The translations under genes and the position numbers were made by a program. From Rhodanobacteraceae bacterium UBA703 (GTDB lineage Bacteria; Pseudomonadota; Gammaproteobacteria; Xanthomonadales; Rhodanobacteraceae): a stretch of 5,000 nucleotides of DNA. Under the pieces are notes generated by a model. The model had not been told where the DNA came from, ran no database searches, and was given only the letters and a program-made list of their open reading frames with translations. The stretch lies in assembly GCA_002297645.1 (NCBI GenBank), contig DBMH01000148.1, positions 1 through 5,000 of the forward strand. Direction: 5' to 3'. Shown one piece after another: positions 1-5,000 of this stretch; the stretch's first letter is position 1; each line of letters opens with the position of its first letter.

Positions 1-818
1 CGGTCGCTGCCCGGCTTGCGCGGACCCGACGGGCGGCGACGGTCGTCGCGCTCGCGCGTTTCCTTCTTGGTGACCGGGTTGCCGTCGGCGTCGAGTTCGA
101 CGAAGTCGTCCTTCTCGCCGGCGACGATCGCCGGTGCGGCGGCCTTGCCTTCCAGCACGGCGTCGGCGGCGGCGGCGGCGTACAGCTGCACCGCGCGGAT
201 CGCGTCGTCGTTGCCCGGGATCGCGTAGTCGACCAGCGACGGGTCGTAGTTCGTGTCGACGACGGCGACGACCGGGATGCCGAGCTTCTTGGCTTCCTTG
301 ATCGCGATGTCTTCGTGGCCGATGTCGATCACGAACAGCGCGTCCGGCAGGCGTCCCATGTCCTTGATGCCGCCGAGCGAGTTCTGCAGCTTCTCGCGCT
401 CGCGCTGCAGGCCGAGGATCTCGTGCTTGACCAGGCGGTTGATGCTGCCGTCGGTCTCGAGATTCTCCAGCTCCTTCAGGCGCGCGACCGACTGCTTGAC
501 CGTGCGGAAGTTGGTGAGCATGCCGCCGAGCCAGCGCTGGCTGATGAACGGCATGCCGCAGCGCGCCGCCTCTTCCTTGATCGCCTCGCGCGCCGAGCGC
601 TTGGTGCCGACGAACAGGATCGTGCCGCGCTTCTGCGCGAGGCCCGAGATGAAGTTCATCGCGTCCGTGAACAGCGGCAGCGTCTTCTCGAGGTTGATGA
701 TGTGGATCTTGCCGCGCGCGCCGAAGATGTACGGCGACATCTTCGGGTTCCAGTAACGCGTCTGATGGCCGAAATGCACGCCGGCTTCGAGCATCTGGCG
801 CATGGTGACTTGAGGCAT
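1..818 (-). CDS. rpsB: 30S ribosomal protein S2, partial (C-terminus runs off the left edge)
   Basis: S2 is a structural protein of the 30S subunit; it sits on the solvent side between head and body and helps mRNA binding and S1 attachment. Translating the minus strand from the ATG at 818-816 gives 272 codons with no stop before the window edge. The N-terminus begins MPQVTMRQMLEAGVHFGHQT, and RYWNPKM follows at 21-27 (first family signature). The second signature region, PDALFVIDIGHEDIAIKEA, lies at 158-176 and is followed by GIPVVAVVDTNYDP (180-193) and the conserved PGNDDAIRAV. Residues 105-150 look like the family's helical hairpin. E. coli S2 has 241 residues, so this protein is longer, with a charged tail from about residue 235 (TKKETRERDDRRRP at 250-263). 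A five-codon GCC run encodes alanines 214-218. The start is supported by GGAG at 829-826, seven bases upstream. Family identity is certain; the true C-terminus is not visible. Confidence 0.98.
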   Translation of the reverse strand, partial: MPQVTMRQMLEAGVHFGHQTRYWNPKMSPYIFGARGKIHIINLEKTLPLFTDAMNFISGLAQKRGTILFVGTKRSAREAIKEEAARCGMPFISQRWLGGMLTNFRTVKQSVARLKELENLETDGSINRLVKHEILGLQREREKLQNSLGGIKDMGRLPDALFVIDIGHEDIAIKEAKKLGIPVVAVVDTNYDPSLVDYAIPGNDDAIRAVQLYAAAAADAVLEGKAAAPAIVAGEKDDFVELDADGNPVTKKETRERDDRRRPSGPRKPGSD

Positions 819-825
819 GGTGAAA

Positions 826-829
826 CTCC
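826..829 (-). promoter_or_regulatory. rpsB: rpsB ribosome-binding site
   Basis: GGAG reads on the minus strand at 829-826, seven bases before the rpsB ATG. It fixes the start at 818. The preceding U makes UGGAG, which is complementary to CUCCA at 866-862 of the same transcript, so the site could be masked by upstream RNA; that masking is inference. Confidence 0.8.
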
Positions 830-840
830 AATGAGGGGCG

Positions 841-885
841 CACCGCGGATCAATGGCGCGGTGGAGCCCGGGGTTGAACCTCCAC
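841..885 (-). other. Two overlapping hairpins just upstream of the rpsB ribosome-binding site
   Basis: In the rpsB transcript, gtggag (885-880) can pair with ctccac (866-861) around a 13-base loop, and cgcggtg at 847-841 can pair with caccgcg at 863-857 around a 9-base loop. The two stems share bases 861-863, so both cannot be complete at once. The ctcca part (866-862) is also complementary to the tggag that contains the Shine-Dalgarno sequence (830-826). This is a plausible layout for leader-mediated translational control of rpsB, but it was judged by eye, without an energy calculation. Confidence 0.5.
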
Positions 886-945
886 GCATCCGCCGCGTGC
901 GACTCCTCACGGAGCACCCCGAACGCGGTGACGATACGTGTGCGG

Positions 946-957
946 ATTCGGCCGAAT
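946..957. repeat. 12-base perfect palindrome in the rpsB leader
   Basis: attcggccgaat is identical to its reverse complement. It could be a dimeric DNA-binding site or a small RNA stem, though as RNA only about four pairs can form around a tight loop. I do not recognise it as a known operator. Confidence 0.5.
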
Positions 958-1005
958 GGCCGTGGCGACCTTGCCGGGACATTGGAAAGCTGCCCGCGCG
1001 GCCGC

Positions 1006-1059
1006 ATCTTGCGTTTCGCGACAACGACTTACGAAAGTCGACTCGCGAAACCGTAAGAT
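1006..1059. repeat. Nested inverted repeat abutting the rpsB -10 box
   Basis: Arms gtttcgcga (1013-1021) and tcgcgaaac (1043-1051) are perfect 9-base complements. Inside them cgactt (1025-1030) and aagtcg (1035-1040) form a second perfect stem with a four-base loop, separated from the outer stem by a 3x2 internal loop. Beyond a small bulge, atctt (1006-1010) pairs with aagat (1055-1059), the latter overlapping the -10 box. As minus-strand RNA the predicted 5' end (about 1051) coincides with the base of the 9-bp stem. A rival pairing, cttacg (1028-1033) with cgtaag (1052-1057), would exclude the inner stem. It may act as RNA (5' stabiliser or regulator binding site) or as DNA (operator). Confidence 0.75.
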
Positions 1060-1086
1060 TATAGCCCGCGCGGGATGTCCGCGCCA
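1058..1086 (-). promoter_or_regulatory. Likely sigma70-type promoter of rpsB
   Basis: A perfect TATAAT -10 hexamer reads on the minus strand at 1063-1058, in the only conspicuously AT-richer stretch of this otherwise GC-rich gap. Seventeen bases upstream the -35 position (1086-1081) reads TGGCGC, only three of six matches to TTGACA, so that half is weak. There is no extended TGn. The predicted start is a G at about 1051. Ribosomal-protein promoters are commonly growth-rate controlled; nothing here proves that. Confidence 0.6.
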
Positions 1087-1091
1087 GAGTC

Positions 1092-1122
1092 GAGCGGTCC
1101 CGAACCGCTCCGGCACCGGAGC
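1092..1122. repeat. Overlapping GC-rich hairpins upstream of map
   Basis: gagcggt (1092-1098) and accgctc (1104-1110) form a perfect 7-bp stem with a five-base loop. gctccg (1107-1112) and cggagc (1117-1122) form a 6-bp stem with a four-base loop. They share 1107-1110 and so are alternatives. Neither is followed by a T run on either strand, so this is not an intrinsic terminator. It lies upstream of the rpsB promoter and within any long map leader. The rest of 1123-1259 is GC-rich, with a short direct repeat of gcggaccg (1200-1207 and 1227-1234); I see no convincing map promoter there. Confidence 0.5.
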
Positions 1123-1259
1123 GTGCCGCCGCACCGGATCGGGTCGCCCGGCCCCGGCGCGGAACGATTCGGGGCGCGGCCCGGCCGCAGCCTTCCCTTG
1201 CGGACCGCGGCAGGACGCCCGGCTTCGCGGACCGAACCGCCCACATACGTCGAGAGATC

Positions 1260-2027
1260 ATGCCCGTCACCGTCAAAACCCCGGAACAGATCGAGAAGAT
1301 GCGCGTCGCCGGCCGCCTGGCTGCCGAGGTGCTGGAAATGCTGGTGCCGCACGTCAAGCCCGGTGTCAGCACCGAAGATCTCGACCGCCTCGCCTACGAG
1401 CACATCGTCGAGGTGCAGAAGGCGATCCCGGCCAACGTCGGCTACAAGGGCTTCCCGAAGACCCTGTGCACGTCCGTGAACCACGTGATCTGCCACGGTA
1501 TCCCGAACCCCGGCAAGATCCTCAAGGACGGAGACATCGTCAACATCGACGTCACCGTCATCAAGGACGGCTGGCATGGCGACACCAGCCGCATGTATTT
1601 CGCCGGTACGCCGTCGGTCCTGGCGAAGCGCCTCGTCGACACGACGCGCGAGGCAATGCTGCTCGGCATCGAGCAGGTGCGTCCCGGCGCGACGCTCGGC
1701 GACATCGGCCACGCGATCCAGCGGCACGCCGAGGCGCGCGGCTACTCGATCGTGCGCGAATACTGCGGTCACGGCATCGGGCAGATCTACCACGAGGACC
1801 CGCAGGTCCTGCACTACGGCAATCCCGGCGCCGGAATGAAGCTCCAGAAGGGCATGACCTTCACGGTCGAGCCGATGATCAACGCCGGCAAGCCGTACAC
1901 GCGCCTCATGCCGGACGGCTGGACCGTCGTGACCAAGGATCATTCGCTGTCCGCGCAGTGGGAGCACACCATCGCGGTCACCGACGACGGCTACGAGATC
2001 CTGACGCCCTGGCCGGGCGCGGCCTGA
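1260..2027 (+). CDS. map: Methionine aminopeptidase, type I
   Basis: This cytosolic dimetal hydrolase removes the initiator methionine from new proteins after deformylation when the second residue is small. The product is 255 residues (E. coli enzyme 264) with the type I pita-bread fold and no N-terminal extension. All five metal-ligand positions plus the catalytic histidine are visible at numbering identical to E. coli: H79 (in CHGIPNPG), D97 (NIDVTV), D108 (HGDTSRMYF), H171 (CGHGIG), E204 (TVEPM) and E235 (QWEHT). C70 and S72 in TLCTSVN, and YHEDP at 177-181, are also typical. The ATG at 1260 has only a weak ribosome-binding site (GAG at 1252-1254), but it gives the usual MPVTVKTPEQIEKMR start. 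It is divergent from rpsB across a 441-base gap and followed by glnD after 192 bases. Nothing looks broken. Identification is secure. Confidence 0.98.
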   Translation: MPVTVKTPEQIEKMRVAGRLAAEVLEMLVPHVKPGVSTEDLDRLAYEHIVEVQKAIPANVGYKGFPKTLCTSVNHVICHGIPNPGKILKDGDIVNIDVTVIKDGWHGDTSRMYFAGTPSVLAKRLVDTTREAMLLGIEQVRPGATLGDIGHAIQRHAEARGYSIVREYCGHGIGQIYHEDPQVLHYGNPGAGMKLQKGMTFTVEPMINAGKPYTRLMPDGWTVVTKDHSLSAQWEHTIAVTDDGYEILTPWPGAA

Positions 2028-2040
2028 ACCTCTCGAATTC

Positions 2041-2173
2041 CTCGCGCCCAGGCTCCCATCACTCCCGCTCGCGGGAGAGGTCGCCGCGCACGGCGCGGCG
2101 GGTGAGGGCATTGGGAGCGCGGCGCTTCACTCCGACTGCCCTCACCCCAGCCCTCCGTGATGGATGGGGGAGG
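2041..2173. repeat. Cluster of inverted repeats between map and glnD, REP-like intergenic element
   Basis: Three consecutive perfect inverted repeats occupy this gap. The first is ctcccgc/gcgggag (2062-2068 and 2071-2077). The second is gccgcgc/gcgcggc (2083-2089 and 2093-2099), with a three-base loop. The third is gggtgagggca/tgccctcaccc (2100-2110 and 2137-2147). A weaker cctcc/ggagg pair follows (2152-2156 and 2169-2173). The words cgggagagg, ggtgagggc and ccctcaccccagccctc resemble dispersed intergenic repeats I know from Xanthomonadaceae and some other GC-rich proteobacteria; that match is from memory. The cluster could also end or protect map mRNA, though no hairpin is followed by a T run. 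Confidence 0.55.
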
Positions 2174-2182
2174 CGGAAAGCC

Positions 2183-2212
2183 GTCACACACGCGGATGAC
2201 AGGCTCTAAAGT
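2183..2212 (+). promoter_or_regulatory. Possible glnD promoter
   Basis: GTCACA (2183-2188) and TAAAGT (2207-2212) each match four of six bases of the sigma70 -35 and -10 consensus, with an 18-base spacer. Transcription would start at about 2219-2220, right at the glnD ATG, giving a leaderless or nearly leaderless mRNA. The evidence is weak: both boxes are imperfect and the gap is short. Read-through from map is the alternative. Confidence 0.25.
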
Positions 2213-2219
2213 AGGGCGC

Positions 2220-4904
2220 ATGCCAGCCCATTCGTCCCACGCCTTGCCTGCGCTGCCGCGCCTGCCACCGGCGCTGCCGCGCAGCGGCGTGTCGGCCGAG
2301 GCGAGGCTGGCTCTGCGCCAGGTGCTCGGCGACATCGATCGCAACCTCGCGCTCGCCTTCCGCGAAGGCGCCGATGCGCGCGAGCTCGTACGCCGCCGCG
2401 CCGCGGCGATCGGCGAGGTCGTCGCGCACGTCTGGCGTTCCTGCGTCGGCGAAGCGGCCGATTGCGCGCTGTTCGCCGTCGGCGGCTTCGGGCGCGGCGT
2501 GCTGTTTCCCCATTCGGACGTCGACCTGCTCGTGCTCGCCCGGCCGGACGCGATGGGCAGGCAGGTGCGCCCCTTCGAGGCGTTCTTCGCCTGCCTGTGG
2601 GACATCGGCCTGAGGCCCGGCCACGCGGTGCGCACGCCGTCGCAGTGCCGCGAACTCGCCGCCGCCGACATCGCCGTGTTCACGGCGCTGCTCGACGCGC
2701 GCCTGCTCGCGGGGGATTCCGGCCTGGTCGCCGCGTTGCACGAGATCGTGGATGCTCCGACCTTGTGGCCGCCGGCGGACTTCTTCGCCGCGAAGCGCGC
2801 CGAGCAGGCGGCGCGCCACGCGCGCTACGACGACACCGCCTACAACCTCGAGCCGAACCTCAAGGAGAGCCCCGGCGGCCTGCGTACCCTGGATCTGATG
2901 CGCTGGCTCGGCCGTCGCGTCGCCGGTACGGGCGATTTCGGCGCGATGGTCGAGCGCGGCCTGCTCGACGCGACCGAGCGTGCCGCGCTGGAGCGCTCCG
3001 AGGCGACGCTGTGGCGCTATCGCTTCGCCCTGCACCTCGCGGCGGGGCGTGCCGAGGAACGCCTGCTGTTCGACCACCAGCGCCGTCTGGCGGCGGACCT
3101 CGGGTATGCGGACGAACCTGGCCGGAATCTCGCCGTCGAGCAGTTCATGCAGCGCTATTACCGCGCGGCGACGATCGCCGAGCGGCTCTCCGTGCAATTC
3201 AAGGAGCGCTGTGCTGAATTGCTGGAGCCGGATCCGGGGCCGGCGCACTCCCTCGTCGAGGGATTCGTCGCACTCGGTGCGCGCCTCGAACCGAGCGATC
3301 CCGGTCTGTTCCTGCGCCGTCCGCGCGCGATGGTCGACGTCTTCGCGGTGCTGATCGACCATCGCGAACTGCGCGGCCTCTCGGCGCAGACGATGCGCCT
3401 GCTGCAACAGGCACTGGCTCGCCATCGCGGTGGATTCGCCGAGGACCGCCACGTACTCGCCGCCTTCCTGGAACTGCTGCGTCGGGGGGCGCCGGCGGTC
3501 GACGCGATCGCCGCGATGAACCGGCACGGCGTGCTCGCCGCGATCCTGCCGCCGTTCCGTCGCGTCGTCGGCCGCATGCAGTACGACCTGTTCCACGCCT
3601 ACACGGTCGACGAGCACACGCAACGCGTGCTGCGCAACGTGGCGCGCTACGCCGAGCCGGCCGCGCAGGAGGAAATGCCGCTCGCCTGCCAGACGTTCGC
3701 CGCGCTCGAGAAGCCCGAGCTGCTGCTGCTCGCCGCACTCTTCCACGACATCGCCAAGGGGCGCGGCGGCGACCATTCCGTGCTCGGCGAAGAAGAGGCG
3801 CGTGCGTTCGGCCAGCGTCTCGGCCTGCCGGCGCCGGACACGGAGCTGGTCGCCTGGCTGGTGCGCTGGCACCTGCTGATGAGCGTGACCGCGCAGCGCC
3901 AGGACATCACCGATCCGGAGGTCGTGCATCGCTTCGCCGCGCAGGTCGAGGATCCCGACCGCCTCGATCACCTGTACCTGCTGACCATTGCCGACATCGC
4001 CGGCACCAATCCGAAGCTGTGGAACGAGTGGAAGGCGCGCCTGCTGGCCGACCTCTTCGTCACCACGCGCTACACGTTGCGCTCGGGACTGGATCGCCTG
4101 CCGCACTCCGGCGCGCGGGCCGAAGCCTGCCGCGCGCGCGCGCTCGAGCGGCTGCTCGAAGGTGGCCTCGACGAGGTGCGGGCGAACGGGCTGCTCGACG
4201 GATTCCCGCCGTCGACCTTCCTGCGCCACCGTCCGCGACAGATCGCATGGGAAGCGGCGGCGATCGAGCGCGCCGGGGAGGCCCCGCTCGTCGTCGCGGT
4301 GCAGCCGGAATCCACGCGCGGCGGCAGCAGTGTGCTGTTCGTGCGCGCGCCGGATCGCGACGGCCTGTTCGCCGCGATCGCGGCGACGCTCGACCGCCTC
4401 GGCCTCGACGTCGTCGACGCGCGCCTGCTGGCTTCGACGCAGGGCATGGTGTTCGATACGTTCGAGCTGCTCGATTCCGCCACGGCTTCCGCCTTGAGCG
4501 TCGAGCGTGCCGCCGAACTCGAGGCGGTGCTGAAACGCGTGCTGTCGAACGCGCGTCTCGAAGCGCGCATCGCGCGCCGCACGCTGCCGCGTCGCCTGCG
4601 CCACTTCCAGCGCGCCCCGCAGATCGGGTTCAATGCGGTCGGCGAGGCGACCCAGCTCGCGCTCGTGTGCATCGACCGTCCCGGACTGCTCGCGCAGGTC
4701 GCGCAGGCGCTGCGCGAAGCGCGCGTGCGCGTGCACGACGCGCGCATCGCGAGTTTCGGCGAGCGCGTCGAGGATTTTTTCATCGTGACCGACGAGGACG
4801 ACCGCAGCCTCGACGAAGCCGCGCAGGCCCGCCTGCGCGACGTCCTGCTGCGCAGTCTCGCCCCGAACCTTCCACAGGAGAATCCCGGTGTTCCACATGC
4901 ATGA
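2220..4904 (+). CDS. glnD: Bifunctional [protein-PII] uridylyltransferase / uridylyl-removing enzyme
   Basis: GlnD is the cytosolic glutamine sensor: it uridylylates PII (GlnB/GlnK) when glutamine is low and removes UMP when it is high, steering glutamine synthetase adenylylation and nitrogen gene expression. From the ATG at 2220 it has 894 residues (E. coli 890). The nucleotidyltransferase domain has AVGGFGRG at 86-93 and the metal-binding pair D100/D102 in SDVD; position 94 is V where E. coli has E. A conserved linker has YNLEP...SPGGLR from about 208. The HD domain carries FHAYTVDEHT (458-467) and HDIAKGRGGDHS (509-520), then HLLMSVTAQR. Two ACT domains follow, at roughly 703-780 (PDRDGLFAAI) and 810-885 (DRPGLLAQV, GERVEDFFIV). 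In-frame starts at 2157 (GTG), 2160 and 2196 exist; the first two lie in the repeat cluster and none has a good ribosome-binding site. AGGG at 2213-2216 sits only three bases before 2220. All domains are present, so it should be active. Confidence 0.97.
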   Translation: MPAHSSHALPALPRLPPALPRSGVSAEARLALRQVLGDIDRNLALAFREGADARELVRRRAAAIGEVVAHVWRSCVGEAADCALFAVGGFGRGVLFPHSDVDLLVLARPDAMGRQVRPFEAFFACLWDIGLRPGHAVRTPSQCRELAAADIAVFTALLDARLLAGDSGLVAALHEIVDAPTLWPPADFFAAKRAEQAARHARYDDTAYNLEPNLKESPGGLRTLDLMRWLGRRVAGTGDFGAMVERGLLDATERAALERSEATLWRYRFALHLAAGRAEERLLFDHQRRLAADLGYADEPGRNLAVEQFMQRYYRAATIAERLSVQFKERCAELLEPDPGPAHSLVEGFVALGARLEPSDPGLFLRRPRAMVDVFAVLIDHRELRGLSAQTMRLLQQALARHRGGFAEDRHVLAAFLELLRRGAPAVDAIAAMNRHGVLAAILPPFRRVVGRMQYDLFHAYTVDEHTQRVLRNVARYAEPAAQEEMPLACQTFAALEKPELLLLAALFHDIAKGRGGDHSVLGEEEARAFGQRLGLPAPDTELVAWLVRWHLLMSVTAQRQDITDPEVVHRFAAQVEDPDRLDHLYLLTIADIAGTNPKLWNEWKARLLADLFVTTRYTLRSGLDRLPHSGARAEACRARALERLLEGGLDEVRANGLLDGFPPSTFLRHRPRQIAWEAAAIERAGEAPLVVAVQPESTRGGSSVLFVRAPDRDGLFAAIAATLDRLGLDVVDARLLASTQGMVFDTFELLDSATASALSVERAAELEAVLKRVLSNARLEARIARRTLPRRLRHFQRAPQIGFNAVGEATQLALVCIDRPGLLAQVAQALREARVRVHDARIASFGERVEDFFIVTDEDDRSLDEAAQARLRDVLLRSLAPNLPQENPGVPHA
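4876..4890 (+). promoter_or_regulatory. dapD: dapD ribosome-binding site and GTG start inside glnD
   Basis: AGGAG at 4876-4880 lies seven bases before a GTG at 4888, an ideal spacing. The next in-frame start, ATG at 4897, is sixteen bases away, too far for this site. The arrangement favours GTG and implies that ribosomes finishing glnD feed dapD translation. Confidence 0.7.
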
Positions 4905-5000
4905 ATCCCTGATCGACGACGCCTGGGAACGGCGCGCCGAACTGGCCGATGCCGACGTCGCGCGCCTGCGTCCGGCGATCGACGAGGTGCTCGACGCGCT
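4888..5000 (+). CDS. dapD: 2,3,4,5-tetrahydropyridine-2,6-dicarboxylate N-succinyltransferase, 5' end only
   Basis: DapD transfers succinyl from succinyl-CoA to tetrahydrodipicolinate in the succinylase branch of diaminopimelate/lysine synthesis. Only 37 codons are visible, so the left-handed beta-helix catalytic domain lies beyond the window. The segment ESLIDDAWERRAELADADV (residues 6-24) aligns with E. coli DapD IIETAFERRAEI near its N-terminus, and IDEVLDALD fits the following helix (E. coli VNQVIALLD; the last D codon is inferred, since only a partial codon is visible). Gene order map-glnD-dapD matches E. coli. I chose the GTG at 4888 for its well-spaced AGGAG; the in-frame ATG at 4897 would remove three residues. 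The gene overlaps glnD by 17 bases in another frame, suggesting cotranscription and translational coupling. The assignment rests on a short segment plus context. Confidence 0.88.
   Translation, partial: MFHMHESLIDDAWERRAELADADVARLRPAIDEVLDA

Larger units (their letters stand above)
819..1051 (-). ncRNA. Putative structured rpsB mRNA leader (possible S2 autoregulatory / t44-like region)
   Basis: If transcription starts about seven bases after the TATAAT at 1063-1058, rpsB mRNA carries an untranslated leader of roughly 230 nt. It contains a nested hairpin at its very 5' end (1051-1013), a 12-base palindrome at 957-946, and two overlapping hairpins (885-861 and 863-841) immediately ahead of the ribosome-binding site. 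In E. coli, S2 represses its own rpsB-tsf mRNA through the leader, and the t44 (tff) RNA family maps to the same place between map and rpsB. I infer a comparable role from position and structure only. I cannot show sequence homology to t44, and no intrinsic terminator with a U run is visible in the leader. Confidence 0.45.

Noticed and set aside
165..181. GGC/GCC triplet run as a simple-sequence repeat with its own role
   Set aside because: It encodes five alanines inside rpsB and is explained by codon bias.
853..890. Minus-strand ggttcaacccc followed by ccaccgcgcca, resembling a tRNA T arm and 3' end
   Set aside because: The five-base T stem does not pair around a seven-base loop, and no matching acceptor, D or anticodon arms are found upstream. 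No tRNA can be built.
315..1064. A 249-codon plus-strand frame opposite rpsB and its leader
   Set aside because: It lies antisense to clearly identified S2 coding sequence, gives compositionally biased protein and runs on through the promoter region.
2062..2077. Intrinsic terminator after map
   Set aside because: The stem is good, but it is followed by GC-rich sequence without a T run on either strand, so it does not meet the rho-independent pattern.
938..2209. A 423-codon plus-strand frame covering the map upstream region and map itself
   Set aside because: It overlaps map in another frame and gives arginine/proline-rich low-complexity protein, whereas the map frame has all catalytic residues.
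2184..4898. A 904-codon open frame on the minus strand across glnD
   Set aside because: It is antisense to a fully recognisable GlnD. Strong G/C bias at third positions leaves few stop codons on the opposite strand. The translation is rich in R, Q and E with no family motif.

Overview
The window is an ordinary housekeeping segment of a very GC-rich gammaproteobacterial chromosome. Gene order is rpsB (leftward) | map, glnD, dapD (rightward), the arrangement known from Escherichia coli. High GC, strong G/C bias at third codon positions, a C-terminally extended S2 and a map-glnD gap built of GC-rich inverted repeats suggest a Xanthomonadales-type organism (Xanthomonas, Lysobacter or a relative). 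That placement is inference, not demonstrated.

Layout: bases 1-818 hold the 5' end and most of rpsB on the minus strand, running off the left edge; tsf would be expected beyond it. Bases 819-1259 are a 441-base divergent gap. It holds a consensus TATAAT -10 box reading towards rpsB, an inferred rpsB leader of about 230 nt that begins with an unusually good nested hairpin, two competing hairpins just ahead of the rpsB ribosome-binding site, and a pair of overlapping hairpins on the map side. Bases 1260-2027 are map with all six metal ligands present. Bases 2028-2219 are a gap filled with three consecutive inverted repeats resembling REP-type intergenic elements, followed by a possible glnD promoter. 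Bases 2220-4904 are a complete glnD. Its 3' end overlaps the start of dapD (4888 to the right edge), whose GTG start sits at ideal distance from an AGGAG sequence inside glnD.

Together the genes cover a ribosomal protein (S2), removal of N-terminal methionine from new proteins (Map), nitrogen sensing through uridylylation of PII (GlnD), and a step of lysine/diaminopimelate synthesis (DapD). I found no mobile element, CRISPR array, tRNA/rRNA gene or new multi-gene system. The most noteworthy material is non-coding: the structured leader and promoter of rpsB, which occupies the same place as the E. coli rpsB leader/t44 (tff) RNA, and the repeat cluster between map and glnD.
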